A DNA stretch of 64,000 nucleotides from Paractinoplanes ovalisporus (GCF_016834655.1 NZ_JAENHP010000002.1:186001-250000); one strand, 5' to 3'; shown: positions 9,003-19,210, numbered from the stretch's first letter. The notes: generated from the sequence alone by a model not told the origin. Made by a program: numbers and translations.

Positions 9003-10451
9003 GTGGACGGGACCGAGACCGGCTGGGGCCGGCCTGCGGAACCAGCCCCGCGATGGCGGGCGCTGCTCGACCGCGCCCGGCACGGTTCCCGGCAGGCCGA
9101 GGAACAGAACGAGCAGGAGAACGAGGCCCCGCCCGGTCAACCGGCCCCCTCGCAGCAGTATGGGCAGCCGCTGCCGACCCGCCGCCCGGTGAACCCGCTG
9201 GAGACCCGCGGGCAATACGGCGGCGGCCGGTTCGACCAGGCCCGCCCGCCCGAGCCGGCGCCCCAGCCCGAGCCGCGCCCGATGCCGCAGCGGCCGGTCA
9301 ACCCGCTCGACCCGCGCTGGCAGGGCCGCCCGCCCTCACCCTCGCCCGAACCCAACGGCGGCCGTCGCGCCGCCCCGCCGCCCGGCCCGGCCCCGGCCGA
9401 GGAACCACACAGCTTCTTCAGCCCCTCCGCCCGGCCGCCCGCGGCGCCGCCCCCGGGCCGCGAATATCCGCAGGTGCGCGCCTCGGCCGCCGCTCCCGTG
9501 ATGCAGCCGCCGCCGGTGATGCCGCCGCCTGTCATGCCGCCGCCGGCGATGCCGCAGCCGGTTCCGGTCCCCGTTCCCGTCGCCGCGCAGCCGACCTCGC
9601 CGGCCGCCGCGCGCATCGAGTGGCGCCAGGGCCGCACCGACGACGAGCTCGAGCGCGCGGTCTCGGTGATGCGCCGCAAGCTCGGCAAGCCCCGCGTGCT
9701 CGCCTTCGCCAACCCCAAGGGCGGCGTGCACAAGACCACCGCGACCGTGCTGGCCGCCGCCACCATCGGCAGCGTCCGGGGCCGGGGCGTGCTCGCCTGG
9801 GACGACAACGAGCTGCGGGGCACGCTCGGCCTGCGCGCCGGCAGCGCCCGGCACGCCCGCACGATCAAGCATCTGCTGGCCGACCTGCTGCAGATCGAGA
9901 ACCTGCACGGCGACGGCCTGCTGCAAGAGCTCGACGGCTATCTGCGGCACGCCTCCGACGGCTCCTACGACGTGCTGGCCGGCGAGGAGAACCCGCGCTT
10001 CGCCCAGCGGCTCGACCAGGGCACCGTACGCCGGGTGATGGATCTTCTGCGGCGCACGCACGACGTCATCTGCGTCGACACCGGCAACAACGTCGAGAGC
10101 GTGAACTGGCAGACCGTCATGCGCCAGGCCGACCAGCTGGTGATCACGACGGTGCCCCGCGAGGACGCCGCGTTCACCGCCGACTGGATGCTCGACGTGC
10201 TCGACGACAGCGGCATGGGCGACCTGGTCTCCAACGCGGTCACGCTGATCTCGTGCCCCTCGCCGGGGCCGCTGCCGCTGCTCAACGACTTCGCGAAACA
10301 CTTCGCCACCCGCACCCGGGCCGTCGCGATCGTGCCCTACGACCAGGCGCTCGAGGTGGGCTCCTCGATCGAATACGCCGACCTCCAGCAGGAGACGCGC
10401 ACGGCGTGGCTCAAGGCGGCATCTGTGATGATCGAGCCATTCGCGGAGTGA
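9003..10451 (+). CDS. ParA/MinD-like ATPase with proline-rich N-terminus
   Basis: A 482-residue protein of the MinD/ParA 'chromosome partitioning' type common in filamentous actinobacteria. Residues ~1-205 are Pro/Arg/Gln-rich and probably disordered (PPVMPPPVMPPPAMPQP). The ATPase domain (about 225-480) has a deviant Walker A loop NPKGGVHKTT, with histidine where ParA usually has glycine, followed by LAWDDNELRGTLGLR, and a Walker B-type VICVDTGNN. GTG at 9003 was chosen because AGGGAGG sits 7 bp upstream; a GTG at 8985 has no ribosome site. It stands alone without a parB, so it is not the canonical segregation ParA; a role in hyphal growth, secretion or protein positioning is inference. Confidence 0.85.
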   Translation: MDGTETGWGRPAEPAPRWRALLDRARHGSRQAEEQNEQENEAPPGQPAPSQQYGQPLPTRRPVNPLETRGQYGGGRFDQARPPEPAPQPEPRPMPQRPVNPLDPRWQGRPPSPSPEPNGGRRAAPPPGPAPAEEPHSFFSPSARPPAAPPPGREYPQVRASAAAPVMQPPPVMPPPVMPPPAMPQPVPVPVPVAAQPTSPAAARIEWRQGRTDDELERAVSVMRRKLGKPRVLAFANPKGGVHKTTATVLAAATIGSVRGRGVLAWDDNELRGTLGLRAGSARHARTIKHLLADLLQIENLHGDGLLQELDGYLRHASDGSYDVLAGEENPRFAQRLDQGTVRRVMDLLRRTHDVICVDTGNNVESVNWQTVMRQADQLVITTVPREDAAFTADWMLDVLDDSGMGDLVSNAVTLISCPSPGPLPLLNDFAKHFATRTRAVAIVPYDQALEVGSSIEYADLQQETRTAWLKAASVMIEPFAE

Positions 10452-10526
10452 CACGCGTGTAGCCCTCGTTCTTGTCGGGGGGTCCGGCTAAAGTCGCTGG
10501 GTCGTCACAACTTAAGGGGGCCCGGG

Positions 10527-13500
10527 GTGTCTGACTCGTTCGTGCATCTCCACGTGCACACCGAGTATTCGATGCTCGACGGGGCAGCCCGGGTGAAGGA
10601 ACTTCTGGCCGAGGCCAGACGGCTGGGCATGCCGGCCGCCGCCATCACCGACCACGGCAACATGCACGGGGCCTACGACTTCTACACCCAGGCCAAGGCG
10701 GCCGAGGTCATCCCGGTGATCGGCGTCGAGGCCTATGTCGCGCCCGACTCGCGCGACAACAAGAGCCGCGTCAAGTGGGGCCGTCCCGAGCAGAAGAGCG
10801 ACGACATCTCGGGTAACGGCGCATACACCCACATGACCATGTGGGCCCGCAACGCCGTCGGCTTGAAGAACCTCTTCCGGCTCAACTCGCGCGCCTCGAT
10901 CGAGGGCCAGCTCGGCAAATATCCGCGCATGGACTTCGACATCATCGCCGAGCACGCCGAGGGCATCATGGGCACCACCGGCTGCCCGTCCGGCGCGGTG
11001 CAGACCCGGCTGCGGCTCGGCCAGTTCGACGAGGCGCTGAAGTCGGCCGCGAAATACCAGGAAGCCCTCGGCAAGGACAACTACTTCCTCGAGATCATGG
11101 ACCACGGTCTGTCCATCGAGAAGCGGGTCCGCGACGGCCTTCTCGAGATCGGGCAGAAACTCGGCATCCCGCCGCTGGTCACCAACGACTCCCACTACAC
11201 GCACGAGTCGCAGGCCTCGGCCCACGACGTGCTGCTGTGCGTGCAGACCGGCAGCAACGTGGCCGACCCCAACCGGTTCCGGTTCGACGGCGCGGGCTAT
11301 TTCGTGAAGTCGGCCGACCAGATGCGCGCGGTCGACTCGTCCGAGGCCTGGCAGGAGGGCTGCCGCAACACGCTGCTGGTGGCCGAGAAGGTGGACACCG
11401 AGGGGATGTTCACCTTCAAGAACCTGATGCCCCGGTTCCCGATCCCCGACGGTTACACCGAAGAGGAATACTTCCGCCACGTCGCCTACGAGGGTCTGCG
11501 CTTCCGCTTCCCCGACGGCATCCCCGACACGCACGTCAAGCAGGCCGAATACGAGCTCGGCGTGATCATCCAGATGGGCTTCCCGGCCTACTTCCTGGTG
11601 GTCGCCGACTTCATCCAGTGGTCCAAGCGCAACGGCATCGCGGTCGGCCCCGGCCGTGGCTCGGCCGCGGGCTCGCTGGTGGCCTACGCGATGGGCATCA
11701 CCGACCTCGACCCCCTGCCCCACGGCCTGATCTTCGAGCGGTTCCTCAACCCCGAGCGCATCTCGATGCCCGATGTCGACATCGACTTCGACGAGCGCCG
11801 CCGCGGTGAGGTCATCAAATACGTGACCGACCGCTGGGGCGACGACAAGGTCGCCCAGATCGCCACCTTCGGCACGATCAAGGCCAAGGCCGCGATCAAA
11901 GACTCCGCCCGCGTGCTGGGCTACCCGTTCGCGGTCGGCGACCGGATCACCAAGGCGCTCCCGCCCGACGTCATGGGCAAGGGCATCCCGCTGTCCGGCA
12001 TCTTCGACAAGGAACACAAGCGCTACAGCGAGGCCGGCGAGGTCCGCACGCTCTACGAGACCGACCCCGACGTCAAGAAGGTGATCGACACCGCGCGCGG
12101 CATCGAGGGCCTGATCCGCCAGACCGGTGTGCACGCCGCCGGCGTCATCATGTCGGCCGAGCCGATCATCGACCACATCCCGCTGATGCGCCGCGCCTCC
12201 GACGGCGTCATCATCACGCAGTTCGACTATCCGACCTGCGAGACGCTCGGCCTGCTCAAGATGGACTTCCTGGGCCTGCGCAACCTGACGATCCTCGACG
12301 ACGCGGTCAAGAACATCAAGCTCAACCACGACCTCGACCTCGACCTGCTGGCGCTGCCGCTCGACGACAAACCGGCCTACGAGCTGCTGGCCCGCGGCGA
12401 CACGCTCGGCGTGTTCCAGCTCGACGGCGGGCCCATGCGCTCGCTGCTGCGCCTGATGAAGCCCGACAACTTCGAAGACATCTCGGCCGTCCTGGCGCTC
12501 TACCGGCCCGGCCCGATGGGCGTCGAGTCGCACACCAACTACGCGCTCCGCAAGAACAAACTGCAGGACATCACGCCCATCCACCCCGAGCTCGAGGAGC
12601 CGCTGCGCGAGATCCTCGAACCCACGTACGGGCTGATCGTCTATCAGGAGCAGGTGCAGCGCGCCGCGCAGATCCTCGCCGGTTACAGCCTCGGCCAGGC
12701 CGACCTGCTCCGCCGCGCCATGGGTAAGAAGAAGAAGGAGATCCTCGACAAGGAGTTCGGCCCGTTCCAGCAGGGCTGCATCGACCACGGATACTCCAAG
12801 GAGGCCATCCAGGCGGTGTGGGACGTGCTGGTCCCGTTCGCGGGCTACGCGTTCAACAAGGCCCACTCCGCCGCGTACGGCCTGGTGTCCTACTGGACGG
12901 CCTATCTCAAGGCCCACTACCCGGCCGAATACATGGGTGGTCTGCTGACCAGCGTCGGCGACGACAAGGACAAGATGGCGATGTACCTGGCCGAGTGCCG
13001 GCGCATGGGCATCCAGGTCCTCCCGCCCGACGTCAACGAGTCGGCCGGTCCGTTCACCCCGGTCGGCAAAGACATCCGCTTCGGCTTGGCCGCCGTGCGC
13101 AACGTCGGCAACAACGTCGTCGAGGCGATCGCCCGCTGCCGCGAGGAGAAGGGCAAGTATCAGGACTTCTACGACTTCCTGTCCAAGGTCGACGCCGTCG
13201 CCTGCAACAAGAAGACGATTGAATCCCTGATCAAGGCGGGCGCGTTCGACTCGATGGGCCACAGCCGCAAGGGGCTGCTGGCCGTGCACGCCGAGGCGAT
13301 CGACGCGTACGCCGACGTCAAGCGCAACGAGGCGGCCGGCCAGTTCGACCTGTTCGGCGCGTTCGGCGACACCGAAGGCGGCAGCTCGGCCACCGTGGCC
13401 ATGCCCCCGATCGGCGACTCCGAGTGGGACAAGCGCGACAAGCTGGCGTTCGAGCGCGAGATGCTCGGCCTCTACGTCTCCGACCACCCGCTCGCGGGCC

Positions 13501-14060
13501 TCGAGCAGTTGCTGCACAACGCAGCCGACACCACGATCGCCGCGCTGAACGAGGAGGGCTCGGTCCCCGACGGCCAGGTCGTCACGCTGGCCGGCATCCT
13601 CACCGGCGTGCAGCGCCGCATCACCAAGCAGGGCCGCGCGTGGGCCTCGGCCACACTCGAAGACCTGGCCGGCGGCGTCGAGGCGCTGTTCTTCCCGAAC
13701 ACCTACGAGGTGATCGGCCAGTTCATCGCCGAAGACGCGATCGTGGTGGTCAAGGGCCGGGTCGACCGGCGCGACGACACCCCGCGCATCATGGCGATGG
13801 ACATGTCGCTGCCCGACATCAGCACCAACCCCGACAGCAAGCCGGTCACGCTGACCATGCCGATCACCCGGTGCACGCCGCCGCTGGTCTCCGAGCTCAA
13901 AGACATCTTGAAGAGCCACCCCGGCGAGTCCGAGGTGCACGTCCACCTGCAGAACGGCAGCCGCACGACGATTCTGCGGCTGGGCGCGGTGCGGGTCGCG
14001 CCGACCCCGGCGCTGCGGGCCGACCTCAAGATGATCCTCGGCCCGTCCGCGGTGGCCTGA
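10527..14060 (+). CDS. dnaE: DNA polymerase III alpha subunit
   Basis: The 1177-residue replicative polymerase catalytic subunit, DnaE1 type. The N-terminal PHP domain is visible ([29 protein letters not shown]), then the polymerase core with the catalytic aspartates in [29 protein letters not shown] and [12 protein letters not shown]; fingers segment [14 protein letters not shown]; an internal clamp-binding motif QFDLFG (about residue 940); and a C-terminal OB-fold region ([16 protein letters not shown]). GTG at 10527 has AAGGGGG upstream. Full length and all catalytic residues are intact. Transcribed singly, probably from the promoter region 10460-10520. Confidence 0.98.
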   Translation: MSDSFVHLHVHTEYSMLDGAARVKELLAEARRLGMPAAAITDHGNMHGAYDFYTQAKAAEVIPVIGVEAYVAPDSRDNKSRVKWGRPEQKSDDISGNGAYTHMTMWARNAVGLKNLFRLNSRASIEGQLGKYPRMDFDIIAEHAEGIMGTTGCPSGAVQTRLRLGQFDEALKSAAKYQEALGKDNYFLEIMDHGLSIEKRVRDGLLEIGQKLGIPPLVTNDSHYTHESQASAHDVLLCVQTGSNVADPNRFRFDGAGYFVKSADQMRAVDSSEAWQEGCRNTLLVAEKVDTEGMFTFKNLMPRFPIPDGYTEEEYFRHVAYEGLRFRFPDGIPDTHVKQAEYELGVIIQMGFPAYFLVVADFIQWSKRNGIAVGPGRGSAAGSLVAYAMGITDLDPLPHGLIFERFLNPERISMPDVDIDFDERRRGEVIKYVTDRWGDDKVAQIATFGTIKAKAAIKDSARVLGYPFAVGDRITKALPPDVMGKGIPLSGIFDKEHKRYSEAGEVRTLYETDPDVKKVIDTARGIEGLIRQTGVHAAGVIMSAEPIIDHIPLMRRASDGVIITQFDYPTCETLGLLKMDFLGLRNLTILDDAVKNIKLNHDLDLDLLALPLDDKPAYELLARGDTLGVFQLDGGPMRSLLRLMKPDNFEDISAVLALYRPGPMGVESHTNYALRKNKLQDITPIHPELEEPLREILEPTYGLIVYQEQVQRAAQILAGYSLGQADLLRRAMGKKKKEILDKEFGPFQQGCIDHGYSKEAIQAVWDVLVPFAGYAFNKAHSAAYGLVSYWTAYLKAHYPAEYMGGLLTSVGDDKDKMAMYLAECRRMGIQVLPPDVNESAGPFTPVGKDIRFGLAAVRNVGNNVVEAIARCREEKGKYQDFYDFLSKVDAVACNKKTIESLIKAGAFDSMGHSRKGLLAVHAEAIDAYADVKRNEAAGQFDLFGAFGDTEGGSSATVAMPPIGDSEWDKRDKLAFEREMLGLYVSDHPLAGLEQLLHNAADTTIAALNEEGSVPDGQVVTLAGILTGVQRRITKQGRAWASATLEDLAGGVEALFFPNTYEVIGQFIAEDAIVVVKGRVDRRDDTPRIMAMDMSLPDISTNPDSKPVTLTMPITRCTPPLVSELKDILKSHPGESEVHVHLQNGSRTTILRLGAVRVAPTPALRADLKMILGPSAVA

Positions 14061-14068
14061 CGGTCTGG

Positions 14069-14074
14069 CAGGAT
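14069..14074 (+). promoter_or_regulatory. -10-like hexamer, leaderless start of the DUF2567 gene
   Basis: CAGGAT ends exactly 6 nt before the GTG at 14081, and no ribosome site is present, which is the geometry of actinobacterial leaderless promoters. One mismatch to TAnnnT. Confidence 0.45.
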
Positions 14075-14080
14075 CGTAGG

Positions 14081-14971
14081 GTGAACGCGAGTCAGGAACC
14101 GTCGCCGCATCAGCCCGGCGAACACCCGTCGCCCGAGGCCGGCGGCACGGTGGGCTACGGGACACCCCCACCCGCATCGGTGGAGGGCGGCTACGGGCTC
14201 GCTCATCCGTCGGGGCCGGTCGGCTTCGCCCGGTCGTTCAGCATGCGCATGTCGGAGCGACGGCCGTGGAAGCGCACGCTCGCCGTCACGGTGATCTGTG
14301 CCCTGGTGATCCTCGCCCTGGGCGGCCCGCTGGGTCTGCTGTGGCGGGCGCTCGCGCCCGACGTGCCGGTGATCAACACGGGTCAGGGCGGCATCGTGGT
14401 CAACGATCCGTCCCCCGAGGAGTTCATCGCCGCCGACGGCTGGTTCACGCTGCTCGGCCTCGGCTTCGGGCTGCTCGTCTCGATCGTCGCGTGGCTGGTG
14501 CTGCGCCGCGACCGGGGCCCGTTCCTGCTGCTCTCGGTCGTGCTGGGCACGCTCGGGGCGGGCTGGCTGGTGGCGCCGTGGGCGGGCGAGCTGATGGGCC
14601 GGTCCGGCTACGAGAGCTGGATGGAGACGGCCCAGCGGGGCGCGACGTACATGGCTCCGCCCGAGGTGCATTCGCTCGGGCCGACGCTGGTCCCCGCGTT
14701 CGCGGCGGCGATCGTGCTGACGCTGATGGCCGGCTGGTCCAACGACCCCGACCTCGACCACCCGGGCGCGAAGCCCGGCTACGGCCCGAACAGCGAATAT
14801 GCGGAAGGGTTGCCCGCTGAGGGCTACCCGCAGGCGCACTGGTCGGGCACCGACCCGGCCCCCGGTAACCCGTCGTCGCCCTGGCCGGGCGACGGCACCT
14901 CGCCGGCTGAGGGCTATCCGTCCCCGGGCCGCCCCGGCTCGGGTGGCGCCCCGACCGAGCCGCGCGGCTAG
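14081..14971 (+). CDS. DUF2567 family membrane protein
   Basis: A 296-residue integral membrane protein of the DUF2567 family, conserved in actinobacteria downstream of dnaE or near the his genes; function unknown. A hydrophilic Pro/Gly-rich N-terminus (about 1-60) precedes four hydrophobic segments (about 64-90, 122-145, 150-170, 205-225), with an extracytoplasmic loop between helices 1 and 2. The last ~60 residues are Pro/Gly-rich with repeats of the type EGYPQ/EGYPS. GTG at 14081 is supported by the -10-like hexamer directly upstream. The gene converges on the Lon-domain gene. Confidence 0.8.
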   Translation: MNASQEPSPHQPGEHPSPEAGGTVGYGTPPPASVEGGYGLAHPSGPVGFARSFSMRMSERRPWKRTLAVTVICALVILALGGPLGLLWRALAPDVPVINTGQGGIVVNDPSPEEFIAADGWFTLLGLGFGLLVSIVAWLVLRRDRGPFLLLSVVLGTLGAGWLVAPWAGELMGRSGYESWMETAQRGATYMAPPEVHSLGPTLVPAFAAAIVLTLMAGWSNDPDLDHPGAKPGYGPNSEYAEGLPAEGYPQAHWSGTDPAPGNPSSPWPGDGTSPAEGYPSPGRPGSGGAPTEPRG

Positions 14972-15047
14972 CCGCAGCCGGGCCACCGACCTCGCCTCGT
15001 TATCGGCGCGTACGGCACCGCTGCCGGGCGAGTTGCTTACGGCCTGG

Positions 15048-15755
15048 TCAGTTGGGGCTGGCCGGGCGGGCCAGGTCGCTCAGCGGCACCGGGACCGCCC
15101 GCACCCGGGCCAGCAGGCCCGCTTCGCGGTTGAGCAGCTTGAGCTCGGTGCGCAGCCGGGTGGCGGTGTCGGGCGCCGACAGCAGCAGCTGACGCTCGTC
15201 GGTGGTGAGCTGGGCGGTGGCGGCGATCAGGTGGGAGAGCACGGTCGCGTCGGCCGGCACGGCGTCGAGGCCCTCGGAGTCGGGGCGCAGCAGTTCGAGG
15301 TAGCCCCGGAAGGCGGCCAGGGCCCGCGGCGCCAGCAGCTCGGCCGTCTCGTCGGCGGACTCCTCGGGCAGCCACTCGACGTCGGCCGTCAGGTAGGGCT
15401 CGTCGCCCTGGCGGACGTCTTTGACCGTGAACCGGCGGCGGCCCACGGTCATGATGTCGTAGCGGCCGTCGGGCAGCTCGGTGACCTGGCGCAGTTCGGC
15501 GGTGCAGCCGGTGGGGTAGAGGTCGTCGGCGACGATCGGAGCCGTCTCGGGGGTCGGGCCGTCGGCGCCCTCGGGGGCCGGGGCCTCGGCGCCCCGGCGC
15601 AGCGTGACCACGCCGAACTCGTGCGGGCCGTCCTCGGGGCTGGCCACGAGCTCGCGCACGAGCGTGCGGTAGCGCTCCTCGAAGATGTGCAGGGGCAGCA
15701 CAAGGCCGGGGAACAGCACCGTACCCAGCGGGAACACCGGTAGCCGCTTGCTCAC
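15048..15755 (-). CDS. Lon-substrate-binding-domain protein (LON-like N-terminal domain)
   Basis: A 235-residue protein made of the N-terminal substrate-binding domain of Lon protease without the AAA+ and protease parts. The family hallmark RLPVFPLGTVLFPGLVLPLHIFEERY opens the protein (shown here in shorter form: PVFPLGTVLFPG and LHIFEERYR), followed by the beta-rich PUA-like domain (about 1-140) and a helical C-terminal part. It may bind or present proteins, but no catalytic function is expected. The GTG at 15755 is preceded, in reverse orientation, by TAGGCT ending 6 nt upstream, so translation is probably leaderless. It is divergent from hisD. Confidence 0.9.
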   Translation of the reverse strand: MSKRLPVFPLGTVLFPGLVLPLHIFEERYRTLVRELVASPEDGPHEFGVVTLRRGAEAPAPEGADGPTPETAPIVADDLYPTGCTAELRQVTELPDGRYDIMTVGRRRFTVKDVRQGDEPYLTADVEWLPEESADETAELLAPRALAAFRGYLELLRPDSEGLDAVPADATVLSHLIAATAQLTTDERQLLLSAPDTATRLRTELKLLNREAGLLARVRAVPVPLSDLARPASPN

Positions 15756-15761
15756 GGGTTC

Positions 15762-15767
15762 AGCCTA
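15762..15767 (-). promoter_or_regulatory. -10 hexamer TAGGCT, leaderless start of Lon-domain gene
   Basis: On the minus strand TAGGCT (TAnnnT) ends 6 nt before the GTG start at 15755. No ribosome site precedes the start. Confidence 0.6.
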
Positions 15768-15866
15768 TCGGTCGGCCCCCCATGGTCAACCCGCCGCCAC
15801 CGGGTGATCGCCGTCCCAAGTCTCGGGCCGGCCTGCGGCGGAGAAGGTTTCGTCGGAGGTTCCGCC

Positions 15867-15872
15867 TAGACT
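15867..15872 (+). promoter_or_regulatory. -10 hexamer TAGACT, leaderless start of hisD
   Basis: TAGACT matches TAnnnT and ends 6 nt before the hisD GTG at 15879. A GGAGG lies 5' of the hexamer, too far upstream to be the ribosome site of a longer transcript. The his operon therefore probably begins with a leaderless message. Confidence 0.6.
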
Positions 15873-15878
15873 GGCGGC

Positions 15879-17201
15879 GTGCTGAATCGGATCGACCTGC
15901 GCGGCTCCACCCGTGACCCGCGAGGCCTGCTGCCCCGTGCCCAGCTCGACGTCTCCGTGGCCGTCGAGCAGATCCGTCCGGTCGTCGAGGCGGTCCATCA
16001 GCACGGCTTCTCCGCGATCCGCGAGGCGACCGAGCGGTTCGACGGCGTCCTGCTCGACCGGCTGCGGGTGCCCGCCGCTGCGATTGCCGCCGCCGCCCAG
16101 ACGCTCGAACCCGACGTACGGGCCGCTCTGGAAGTGGCGATCGAGCGCGCGCGCAAGGTGCACGCCGATCAGCGGCGCACCGACGTCACCACCCAGGTGG
16201 TCGACGGCGGCACGGTCACCGAGCGCTGGATCCCGGTCCGCCGGGTCGGGCTCTATGTCCCCGGCGGTCTCGCGGTCTATCCGTCCACCGTGGTCATGAA
16301 CGTGGTGCCCGCGCAGGAGGCCGGCGTCGAGGGGCTGGTCGTGGCGAGCCCGCCGCAGAAGGAGAACAACGGCCTGCCCGACTCCCGGGTGCTGGCGGCG
16401 TGCGCGCTGCTCGGCGTCACCGAGGTCTACGCCGTCGGCGGCGCCCAGGCGATCGCCATGCTGGGCTACGGCGCCGACGGTGCCGACGAGGGCGACCGCT
16501 GTGAGCCGGTCGACGTGATCACCGGCCCGGGCAACATCTGGGTCACCGCGGCCAAGCGGATGCTGCGCGGCTTCGTGGGCATCGACGCCGAGGCGGGCCC
16601 GACCGAGATCGCCATCCTGGCCGACGACACGGCTGACCCGCGCCACGTCGCGGCCGACCTGATCAGCCAGGCCGAGCACGACCCGCTGGCCGCGAGCGTG
16701 CTGGTCACCGACTCCGAGGCGCTGGCCGCGGCGGTCGACACCGAACTGGTGCGCCAGGTCGCGAGCACGAAGCACGCGGCCCGGGTGCAGACGGCGCTGG
16801 CCGGCGAGCAGTCCGGGGTCGTGCTGGTCGACGACCTCGAGCAGGGCCTGCGGGTCGTCGACGCCTACGCGGCGGAACACCTCGAGATCCAGACCCGTGA
16901 CGCGCGCGAGTGGGCCTTGCGGGTCCGCAACGCCGGGGCGATCTTCGTGGGGGCGTGGTCGCCGGTGTCGCTGGGTGACTATGCGGCCGGCTCCAACCAC
17001 GTGCTGCCCACCGGCGGCTGCGCGCGCCACTCGTCGGGCCTGTCGGTGCAGTCGTTCCTGCGCGGCGTGCACGTCATCGAGTACGACGAGGCCGCGCTGC
17101 GCGATGTCGCCGGTCACGTGGTCGCGCTGGCCAACGCCGAAGACCTGCCCGCGCACGGCGACGCCGTCCAGGCGCGCTTCCCGGCGGGAGAGCAGGCGTG
17201 A
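15879..17201 (+). CDS. hisD: Histidinol dehydrogenase
   Basis: HisD catalyses the last two steps of histidine synthesis, NAD-dependent oxidation of L-histidinol to histidine, as a zinc homodimer. The 440-residue protein is full length. Visible family segments are [60 protein letters not shown], the zinc/histidinol region [12 protein letters not shown] and the C-terminal [20 protein letters not shown]. It is the first gene of the his operon. Its last ~12 codons ([13 protein letters not shown]) are the probable source of the tandem repeat that follows, and the TGA at 17199-17201 overlaps a GTG (GTGA). Confidence 0.97.
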   Translation: MLNRIDLRGSTRDPRGLLPRAQLDVSVAVEQIRPVVEAVHQHGFSAIREATERFDGVLLDRLRVPAAAIAAAAQTLEPDVRAALEVAIERARKVHADQRRTDVTTQVVDGGTVTERWIPVRRVGLYVPGGLAVYPSTVVMNVVPAQEAGVEGLVVASPPQKENNGLPDSRVLAACALLGVTEVYAVGGAQAIAMLGYGADGADEGDRCEPVDVITGPGNIWVTAAKRMLRGFVGIDAEAGPTEIAILADDTADPRHVAADLISQAEHDPLAASVLVTDSEALAAAVDTELVRQVASTKHAARVQTALAGEQSGVVLVDDLEQGLRVVDAYAAEHLEIQTRDAREWALRVRNAGAIFVGAWSPVSLGDYAAGSNHVLPTGGCARHSSGLSVQSFLRGVHVIEYDEAALRDVAGHVVALANAEDLPAHGDAVQARFPAGEQA

Positions 17202-17391
17202 AGCGCGGCGAGCCTGTCCAGGCGCTTCCCGGCGGGAGAGCAGGCGTGAAGCGCGGCGAGCCTGTCCAGGCGCTTCCCGGCGGGAGAGCAGGCGTGAAGC
17301 GCGGCGAGCCTGTCCAGGCGCTTCCCGGCGGGAGAGCAGGCGTGAAATGCGGCGAGGCGGTCCAGGCGCGATTCCCCGGGGGTGGACAAGC
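17165..17391 (+). repeat. 48-bp tandem repeat at the hisD-hisC junction (tail echo of hisD)
   Basis: Copies begin with GTGAAGCGC at 17198, 17246 and 17294 (48 bp each, effectively identical); a diverged fourth copy of 50 bp starts at 17342. The second half of each copy (GTCCAGGCG, CCGGCGGGAGAGCAGGC) equals the 3' end of hisD at 17165-17197 except for a 2-bp deletion. Each copy ends in GGCGGGAGAGCAGGC followed by GTGA, so it also carries a potential ribosome site and start. The last copy restores the missing 2 bp. Confidence 0.95.
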
Positions 17392-17395
17392 GTGA
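17198..17395 (+). CDS. Repeat-built 65-residue ORF coupled between hisD and hisC
   Basis: The tandem repeat encodes one open frame of four units of about 16 residues, each of the form (M/V)[15 protein letters not shown], the last unit reading [17 protein letters not shown]. Its GTG start overlaps the hisD stop and its TGA (17393-17395) overlaps the hisC GTG, so ribosomes could pass hisD to ORF to hisC by start-stop coupling. The 2-bp deletion in the first three units keeps the frame from meeting the echoed stop codons, while the 2 bp retained in the last unit produces the stop. Whether the peptide is functional is unknown; it may simply keep translation continuous across an expanded junction. 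Confidence 0.4.
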   Translation: MKRGEPVQALPGGRAGVKRGEPVQALPGGRAGVKRGEPVQALPGGRAGVKCGEAVQARFPGGGQA

Positions 17396-18456
17396 CGACC
17401 ATCGACGATCTGCCCATCCGGGATGATCTGCGGGGCAAGACGCCGTACGGGGCTCCGCAGCTCGATGTCGCGGTCCGGCTGAACACCAACGAGAACTCGT
17501 ACCCGCTGCCCGACGCCGTGGTCGACGCCATCGCCAAGGCCGTGCAGTCCGAGCTGCGCGACCTCAACCGCTATCCCGACCGCGACGCCGTGGCGCTGCG
17601 GGCCGACCTCGCCGACTATCTCGGTCTCGGCCTGACCAGCGCCAACACGTGGGCGGCGAACGGCTCCAACGAGATCCAGCAGCAGCTGTTGCAGGCGTTC
17701 GCCGGTCCGGGCCGCACCGCGCTCGGCTTCGGCCCGTCCTATTCGATGCACCCGCTGCTGGCTCAGGGCACGGGCAGCCGGTGGGTGGGCGCGCTGCGCG
17801 ACCCCGACTTCGGGCTGACCCCGGCGGCGGCGCTGGCCCAGATCGAGGAGCACGACCCCGATCTGATCTTCCTGTGCTCGCCCAACAACCCGACCGGCAC
17901 CGCGCTCGACCCCGAGGTCGTCACGGCCGTGCTCGAGGCGGCCCGCGGCATGGTGATCGTCGACGAGGCGTACGCGGAATTCGCCCGCCCCGGCATCCCG
18001 AGCGCGCTCACCCTGCTGCCCGGCCACCCGCGTCTGGTCGTCACCCGCACGATGAGCAAGGCGTTCGGGTTCGCCGGCGGCCGCCTGGGCTATCTGGCCG
18101 CCGACCCGGCCGTGGTCGACGCGGTGCAGCTGGTCCGCCTGCCCTACCACCTGTCCGCGCTCACCCAGGCCGCGGCCCGGGCGGCCCTGGCCCAGCGTGA
18201 CGCACTGCTCGCCACCGTCGAGGTGATCAAGGAGCAGCGTGACCGCATCGTCACCACGCTGCGTGAGCGAGGCTTCAGAACCGCCGACAGTGACGCCAAC
18301 TTCGTGCTGTTCGAGGTCGGCGGCGATCAGAAAATCGCCTGGCAGCGGCTGCTCGACCGTGGTGTGCTCATCCGCGACGTCGGCCTGCCCGGCTGGCTGC
18401 GGGTCACCGCCGGAACTCCCGCCGAGACCGATGCTTTCCTGGAGGCACTGAAGTGA
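17392..18456 (+). CDS. hisC: Histidinol-phosphate aminotransferase
   Basis: HisC is the PLP-dependent aminotransferase that converts imidazole-acetol phosphate and glutamate to histidinol phosphate. The 354-residue fold-type I enzyme shows [15 protein letters not shown] at the N-terminus, [26 protein letters not shown], the aspartate in [10 protein letters not shown] and the PLP lysine in [20 protein letters not shown] at 17392 overlaps the stop of the repeat ORF. Its TGA overlaps the hisB GTG. The length without the repeat is normal for actinobacterial HisC, which supports this start. Confidence 0.96.
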   Translation: MTTIDDLPIRDDLRGKTPYGAPQLDVAVRLNTNENSYPLPDAVVDAIAKAVQSELRDLNRYPDRDAVALRADLADYLGLGLTSANTWAANGSNEIQQQLLQAFAGPGRTALGFGPSYSMHPLLAQGTGSRWVGALRDPDFGLTPAAALAQIEEHDPDLIFLCSPNNPTGTALDPEVVTAVLEAARGMVIVDEAYAEFARPGIPSALTLLPGHPRLVVTRTMSKAFGFAGGRLGYLAADPAVVDAVQLVRLPYHLSALTQAAARAALAQRDALLATVEVIKEQRDRIVTTLRERGFRTADSDANFVLFEVGGDQKIAWQRLLDRGVLIRDVGLPGWLRVTAGTPAETDAFLEALK

Positions 18457-19064
18457 GCCGCACCGCGCGCGTCGAGCGCGTCACCAACGAGACCAAGGTG
18501 CTCGTCGAGATCGACCTCGACGGCACCGGCAAGGGCGACCTGAGCACGGGCGTCGGCTTCTACGACCACATGCTCAACCAGCTCGCCCGGCACGGCGGCT
18601 TCGACCTCACGGTGCGGTGCGAGGGCGACCTCGAGATCGACGCCCACCACACGATGGAAGACACGGCCATCACGCTCGGCGAGGCGTTCGCCCGCGCGCT
18701 GGGTGACAAGGCGGGCATCCGGCGCTACGGCGCGGCCACCATCCCGATGGACGAGGTGCTGGTGCGGGCCGCGGTCGACCTCTCCGGCCGGCCCTACATC
18801 GTGCACGACGAGCCCGAGCTGGCGCCGTACATCGGCCCGGTCTACCCGACCAGCATGACCCGGCACATCTTCGAGTCGTTCGGTCACGCCGCGAAGCTCA
18901 CCCTGCACGTCAGCGTGCTCCGGGCGGCCCGCGACGGCGGCAAACCCGACGCCCACCACGTCGTCGAGACCCAGTTCAAGGCGTTCTCGCGGGCGCTGCG
19001 CGAGGCCGTCGAGATCGACCCGCGCAACGCCGGTCAGCTGCCCTCCACCAAGGGCGTGCTGTGA
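18453..19064 (+). CDS. hisB: Imidazoleglycerol-phosphate dehydratase
   Basis: HisB removes water from imidazoleglycerol phosphate to give imidazole-acetol phosphate, using two Mn ions per site in a 24-mer. The 203-residue monofunctional enzyme carries the duplicated metal-binding motifs: [11 protein letters not shown] at about residues 68-78 and PDAHHVVET at about 167-175, with [16 protein letters not shown] near the N-terminus. GTG at 18453 overlaps the hisC stop and the TGA at 19062-19064 overlaps the next ATG, so the operon is translationally coupled throughout. Confidence 0.97.
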   Translation: MSRTARVERVTNETKVLVEIDLDGTGKGDLSTGVGFYDHMLNQLARHGGFDLTVRCEGDLEIDAHHTMEDTAITLGEAFARALGDKAGIRRYGAATIPMDEVLVRAAVDLSGRPYIVHDEPELAPYIGPVYPTSMTRHIFESFGHAAKLTLHVSVLRAARDGGKPDAHHVVETQFKAFSRALREAVEIDPRNAGQLPSTKGVL

Positions 19065-19210
19065 TGGCGATCGTGCTGTTCCTCGTGGCCGGCTTCCTGG
19101 TCGGCGGAGTGATCCAGCTCGTCCGCTCGGGGGCCACCAAGTTCAGCATCGGCCTGGTCGGGGCGCTCGCCGCTCTGGCCACGGCCGGCGGCATCCTGTG
19201 GTCGATCTGA
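19064..19210 (+). CDS. Small membrane protein between hisB and hisH (48 residues)
   Basis: A short gene, ATG at 19064 (overlapping the hisB stop as TGATG) to TGA at 19210 (overlapping the hisH ATG). The 48-residue product is strongly hydrophobic with two predicted helices: residues ~2-20 (AIVLFLVAGFLVGGVIQLV) and ~28-46 (SIGLVGALAALATAGGIL), joined by a short RSGATK turn. Perfect start-stop coupling on both sides and clean codon usage argue for a real gene. Similar small hydrophobic proteins occur in the his operons of related actinobacteria; function unknown. Confidence 0.8.
   Translation: MAIVLFLVAGFLVGGVIQLVRSGATKFSIGLVGALAALATAGGILWSI

Noticed and set aside
10512-14177. A 1221-codon minus-strand frame opposite dnaE
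   Set aside because: Same cause; no motif, no start signal, and the plus strand encodes an intact DnaE.
17165-17391. Possible CRISPR array at the hisD-hisC repeats
   Set aside because: The units are contiguous without variable spacers and derive from the hisD end; no cas genes are near.
16897-17391. Extension of hisC upstream into the hisD gene
   Set aside because: The frame is open through hisD and the repeats, but length and family alignment support the GTG at 17392.
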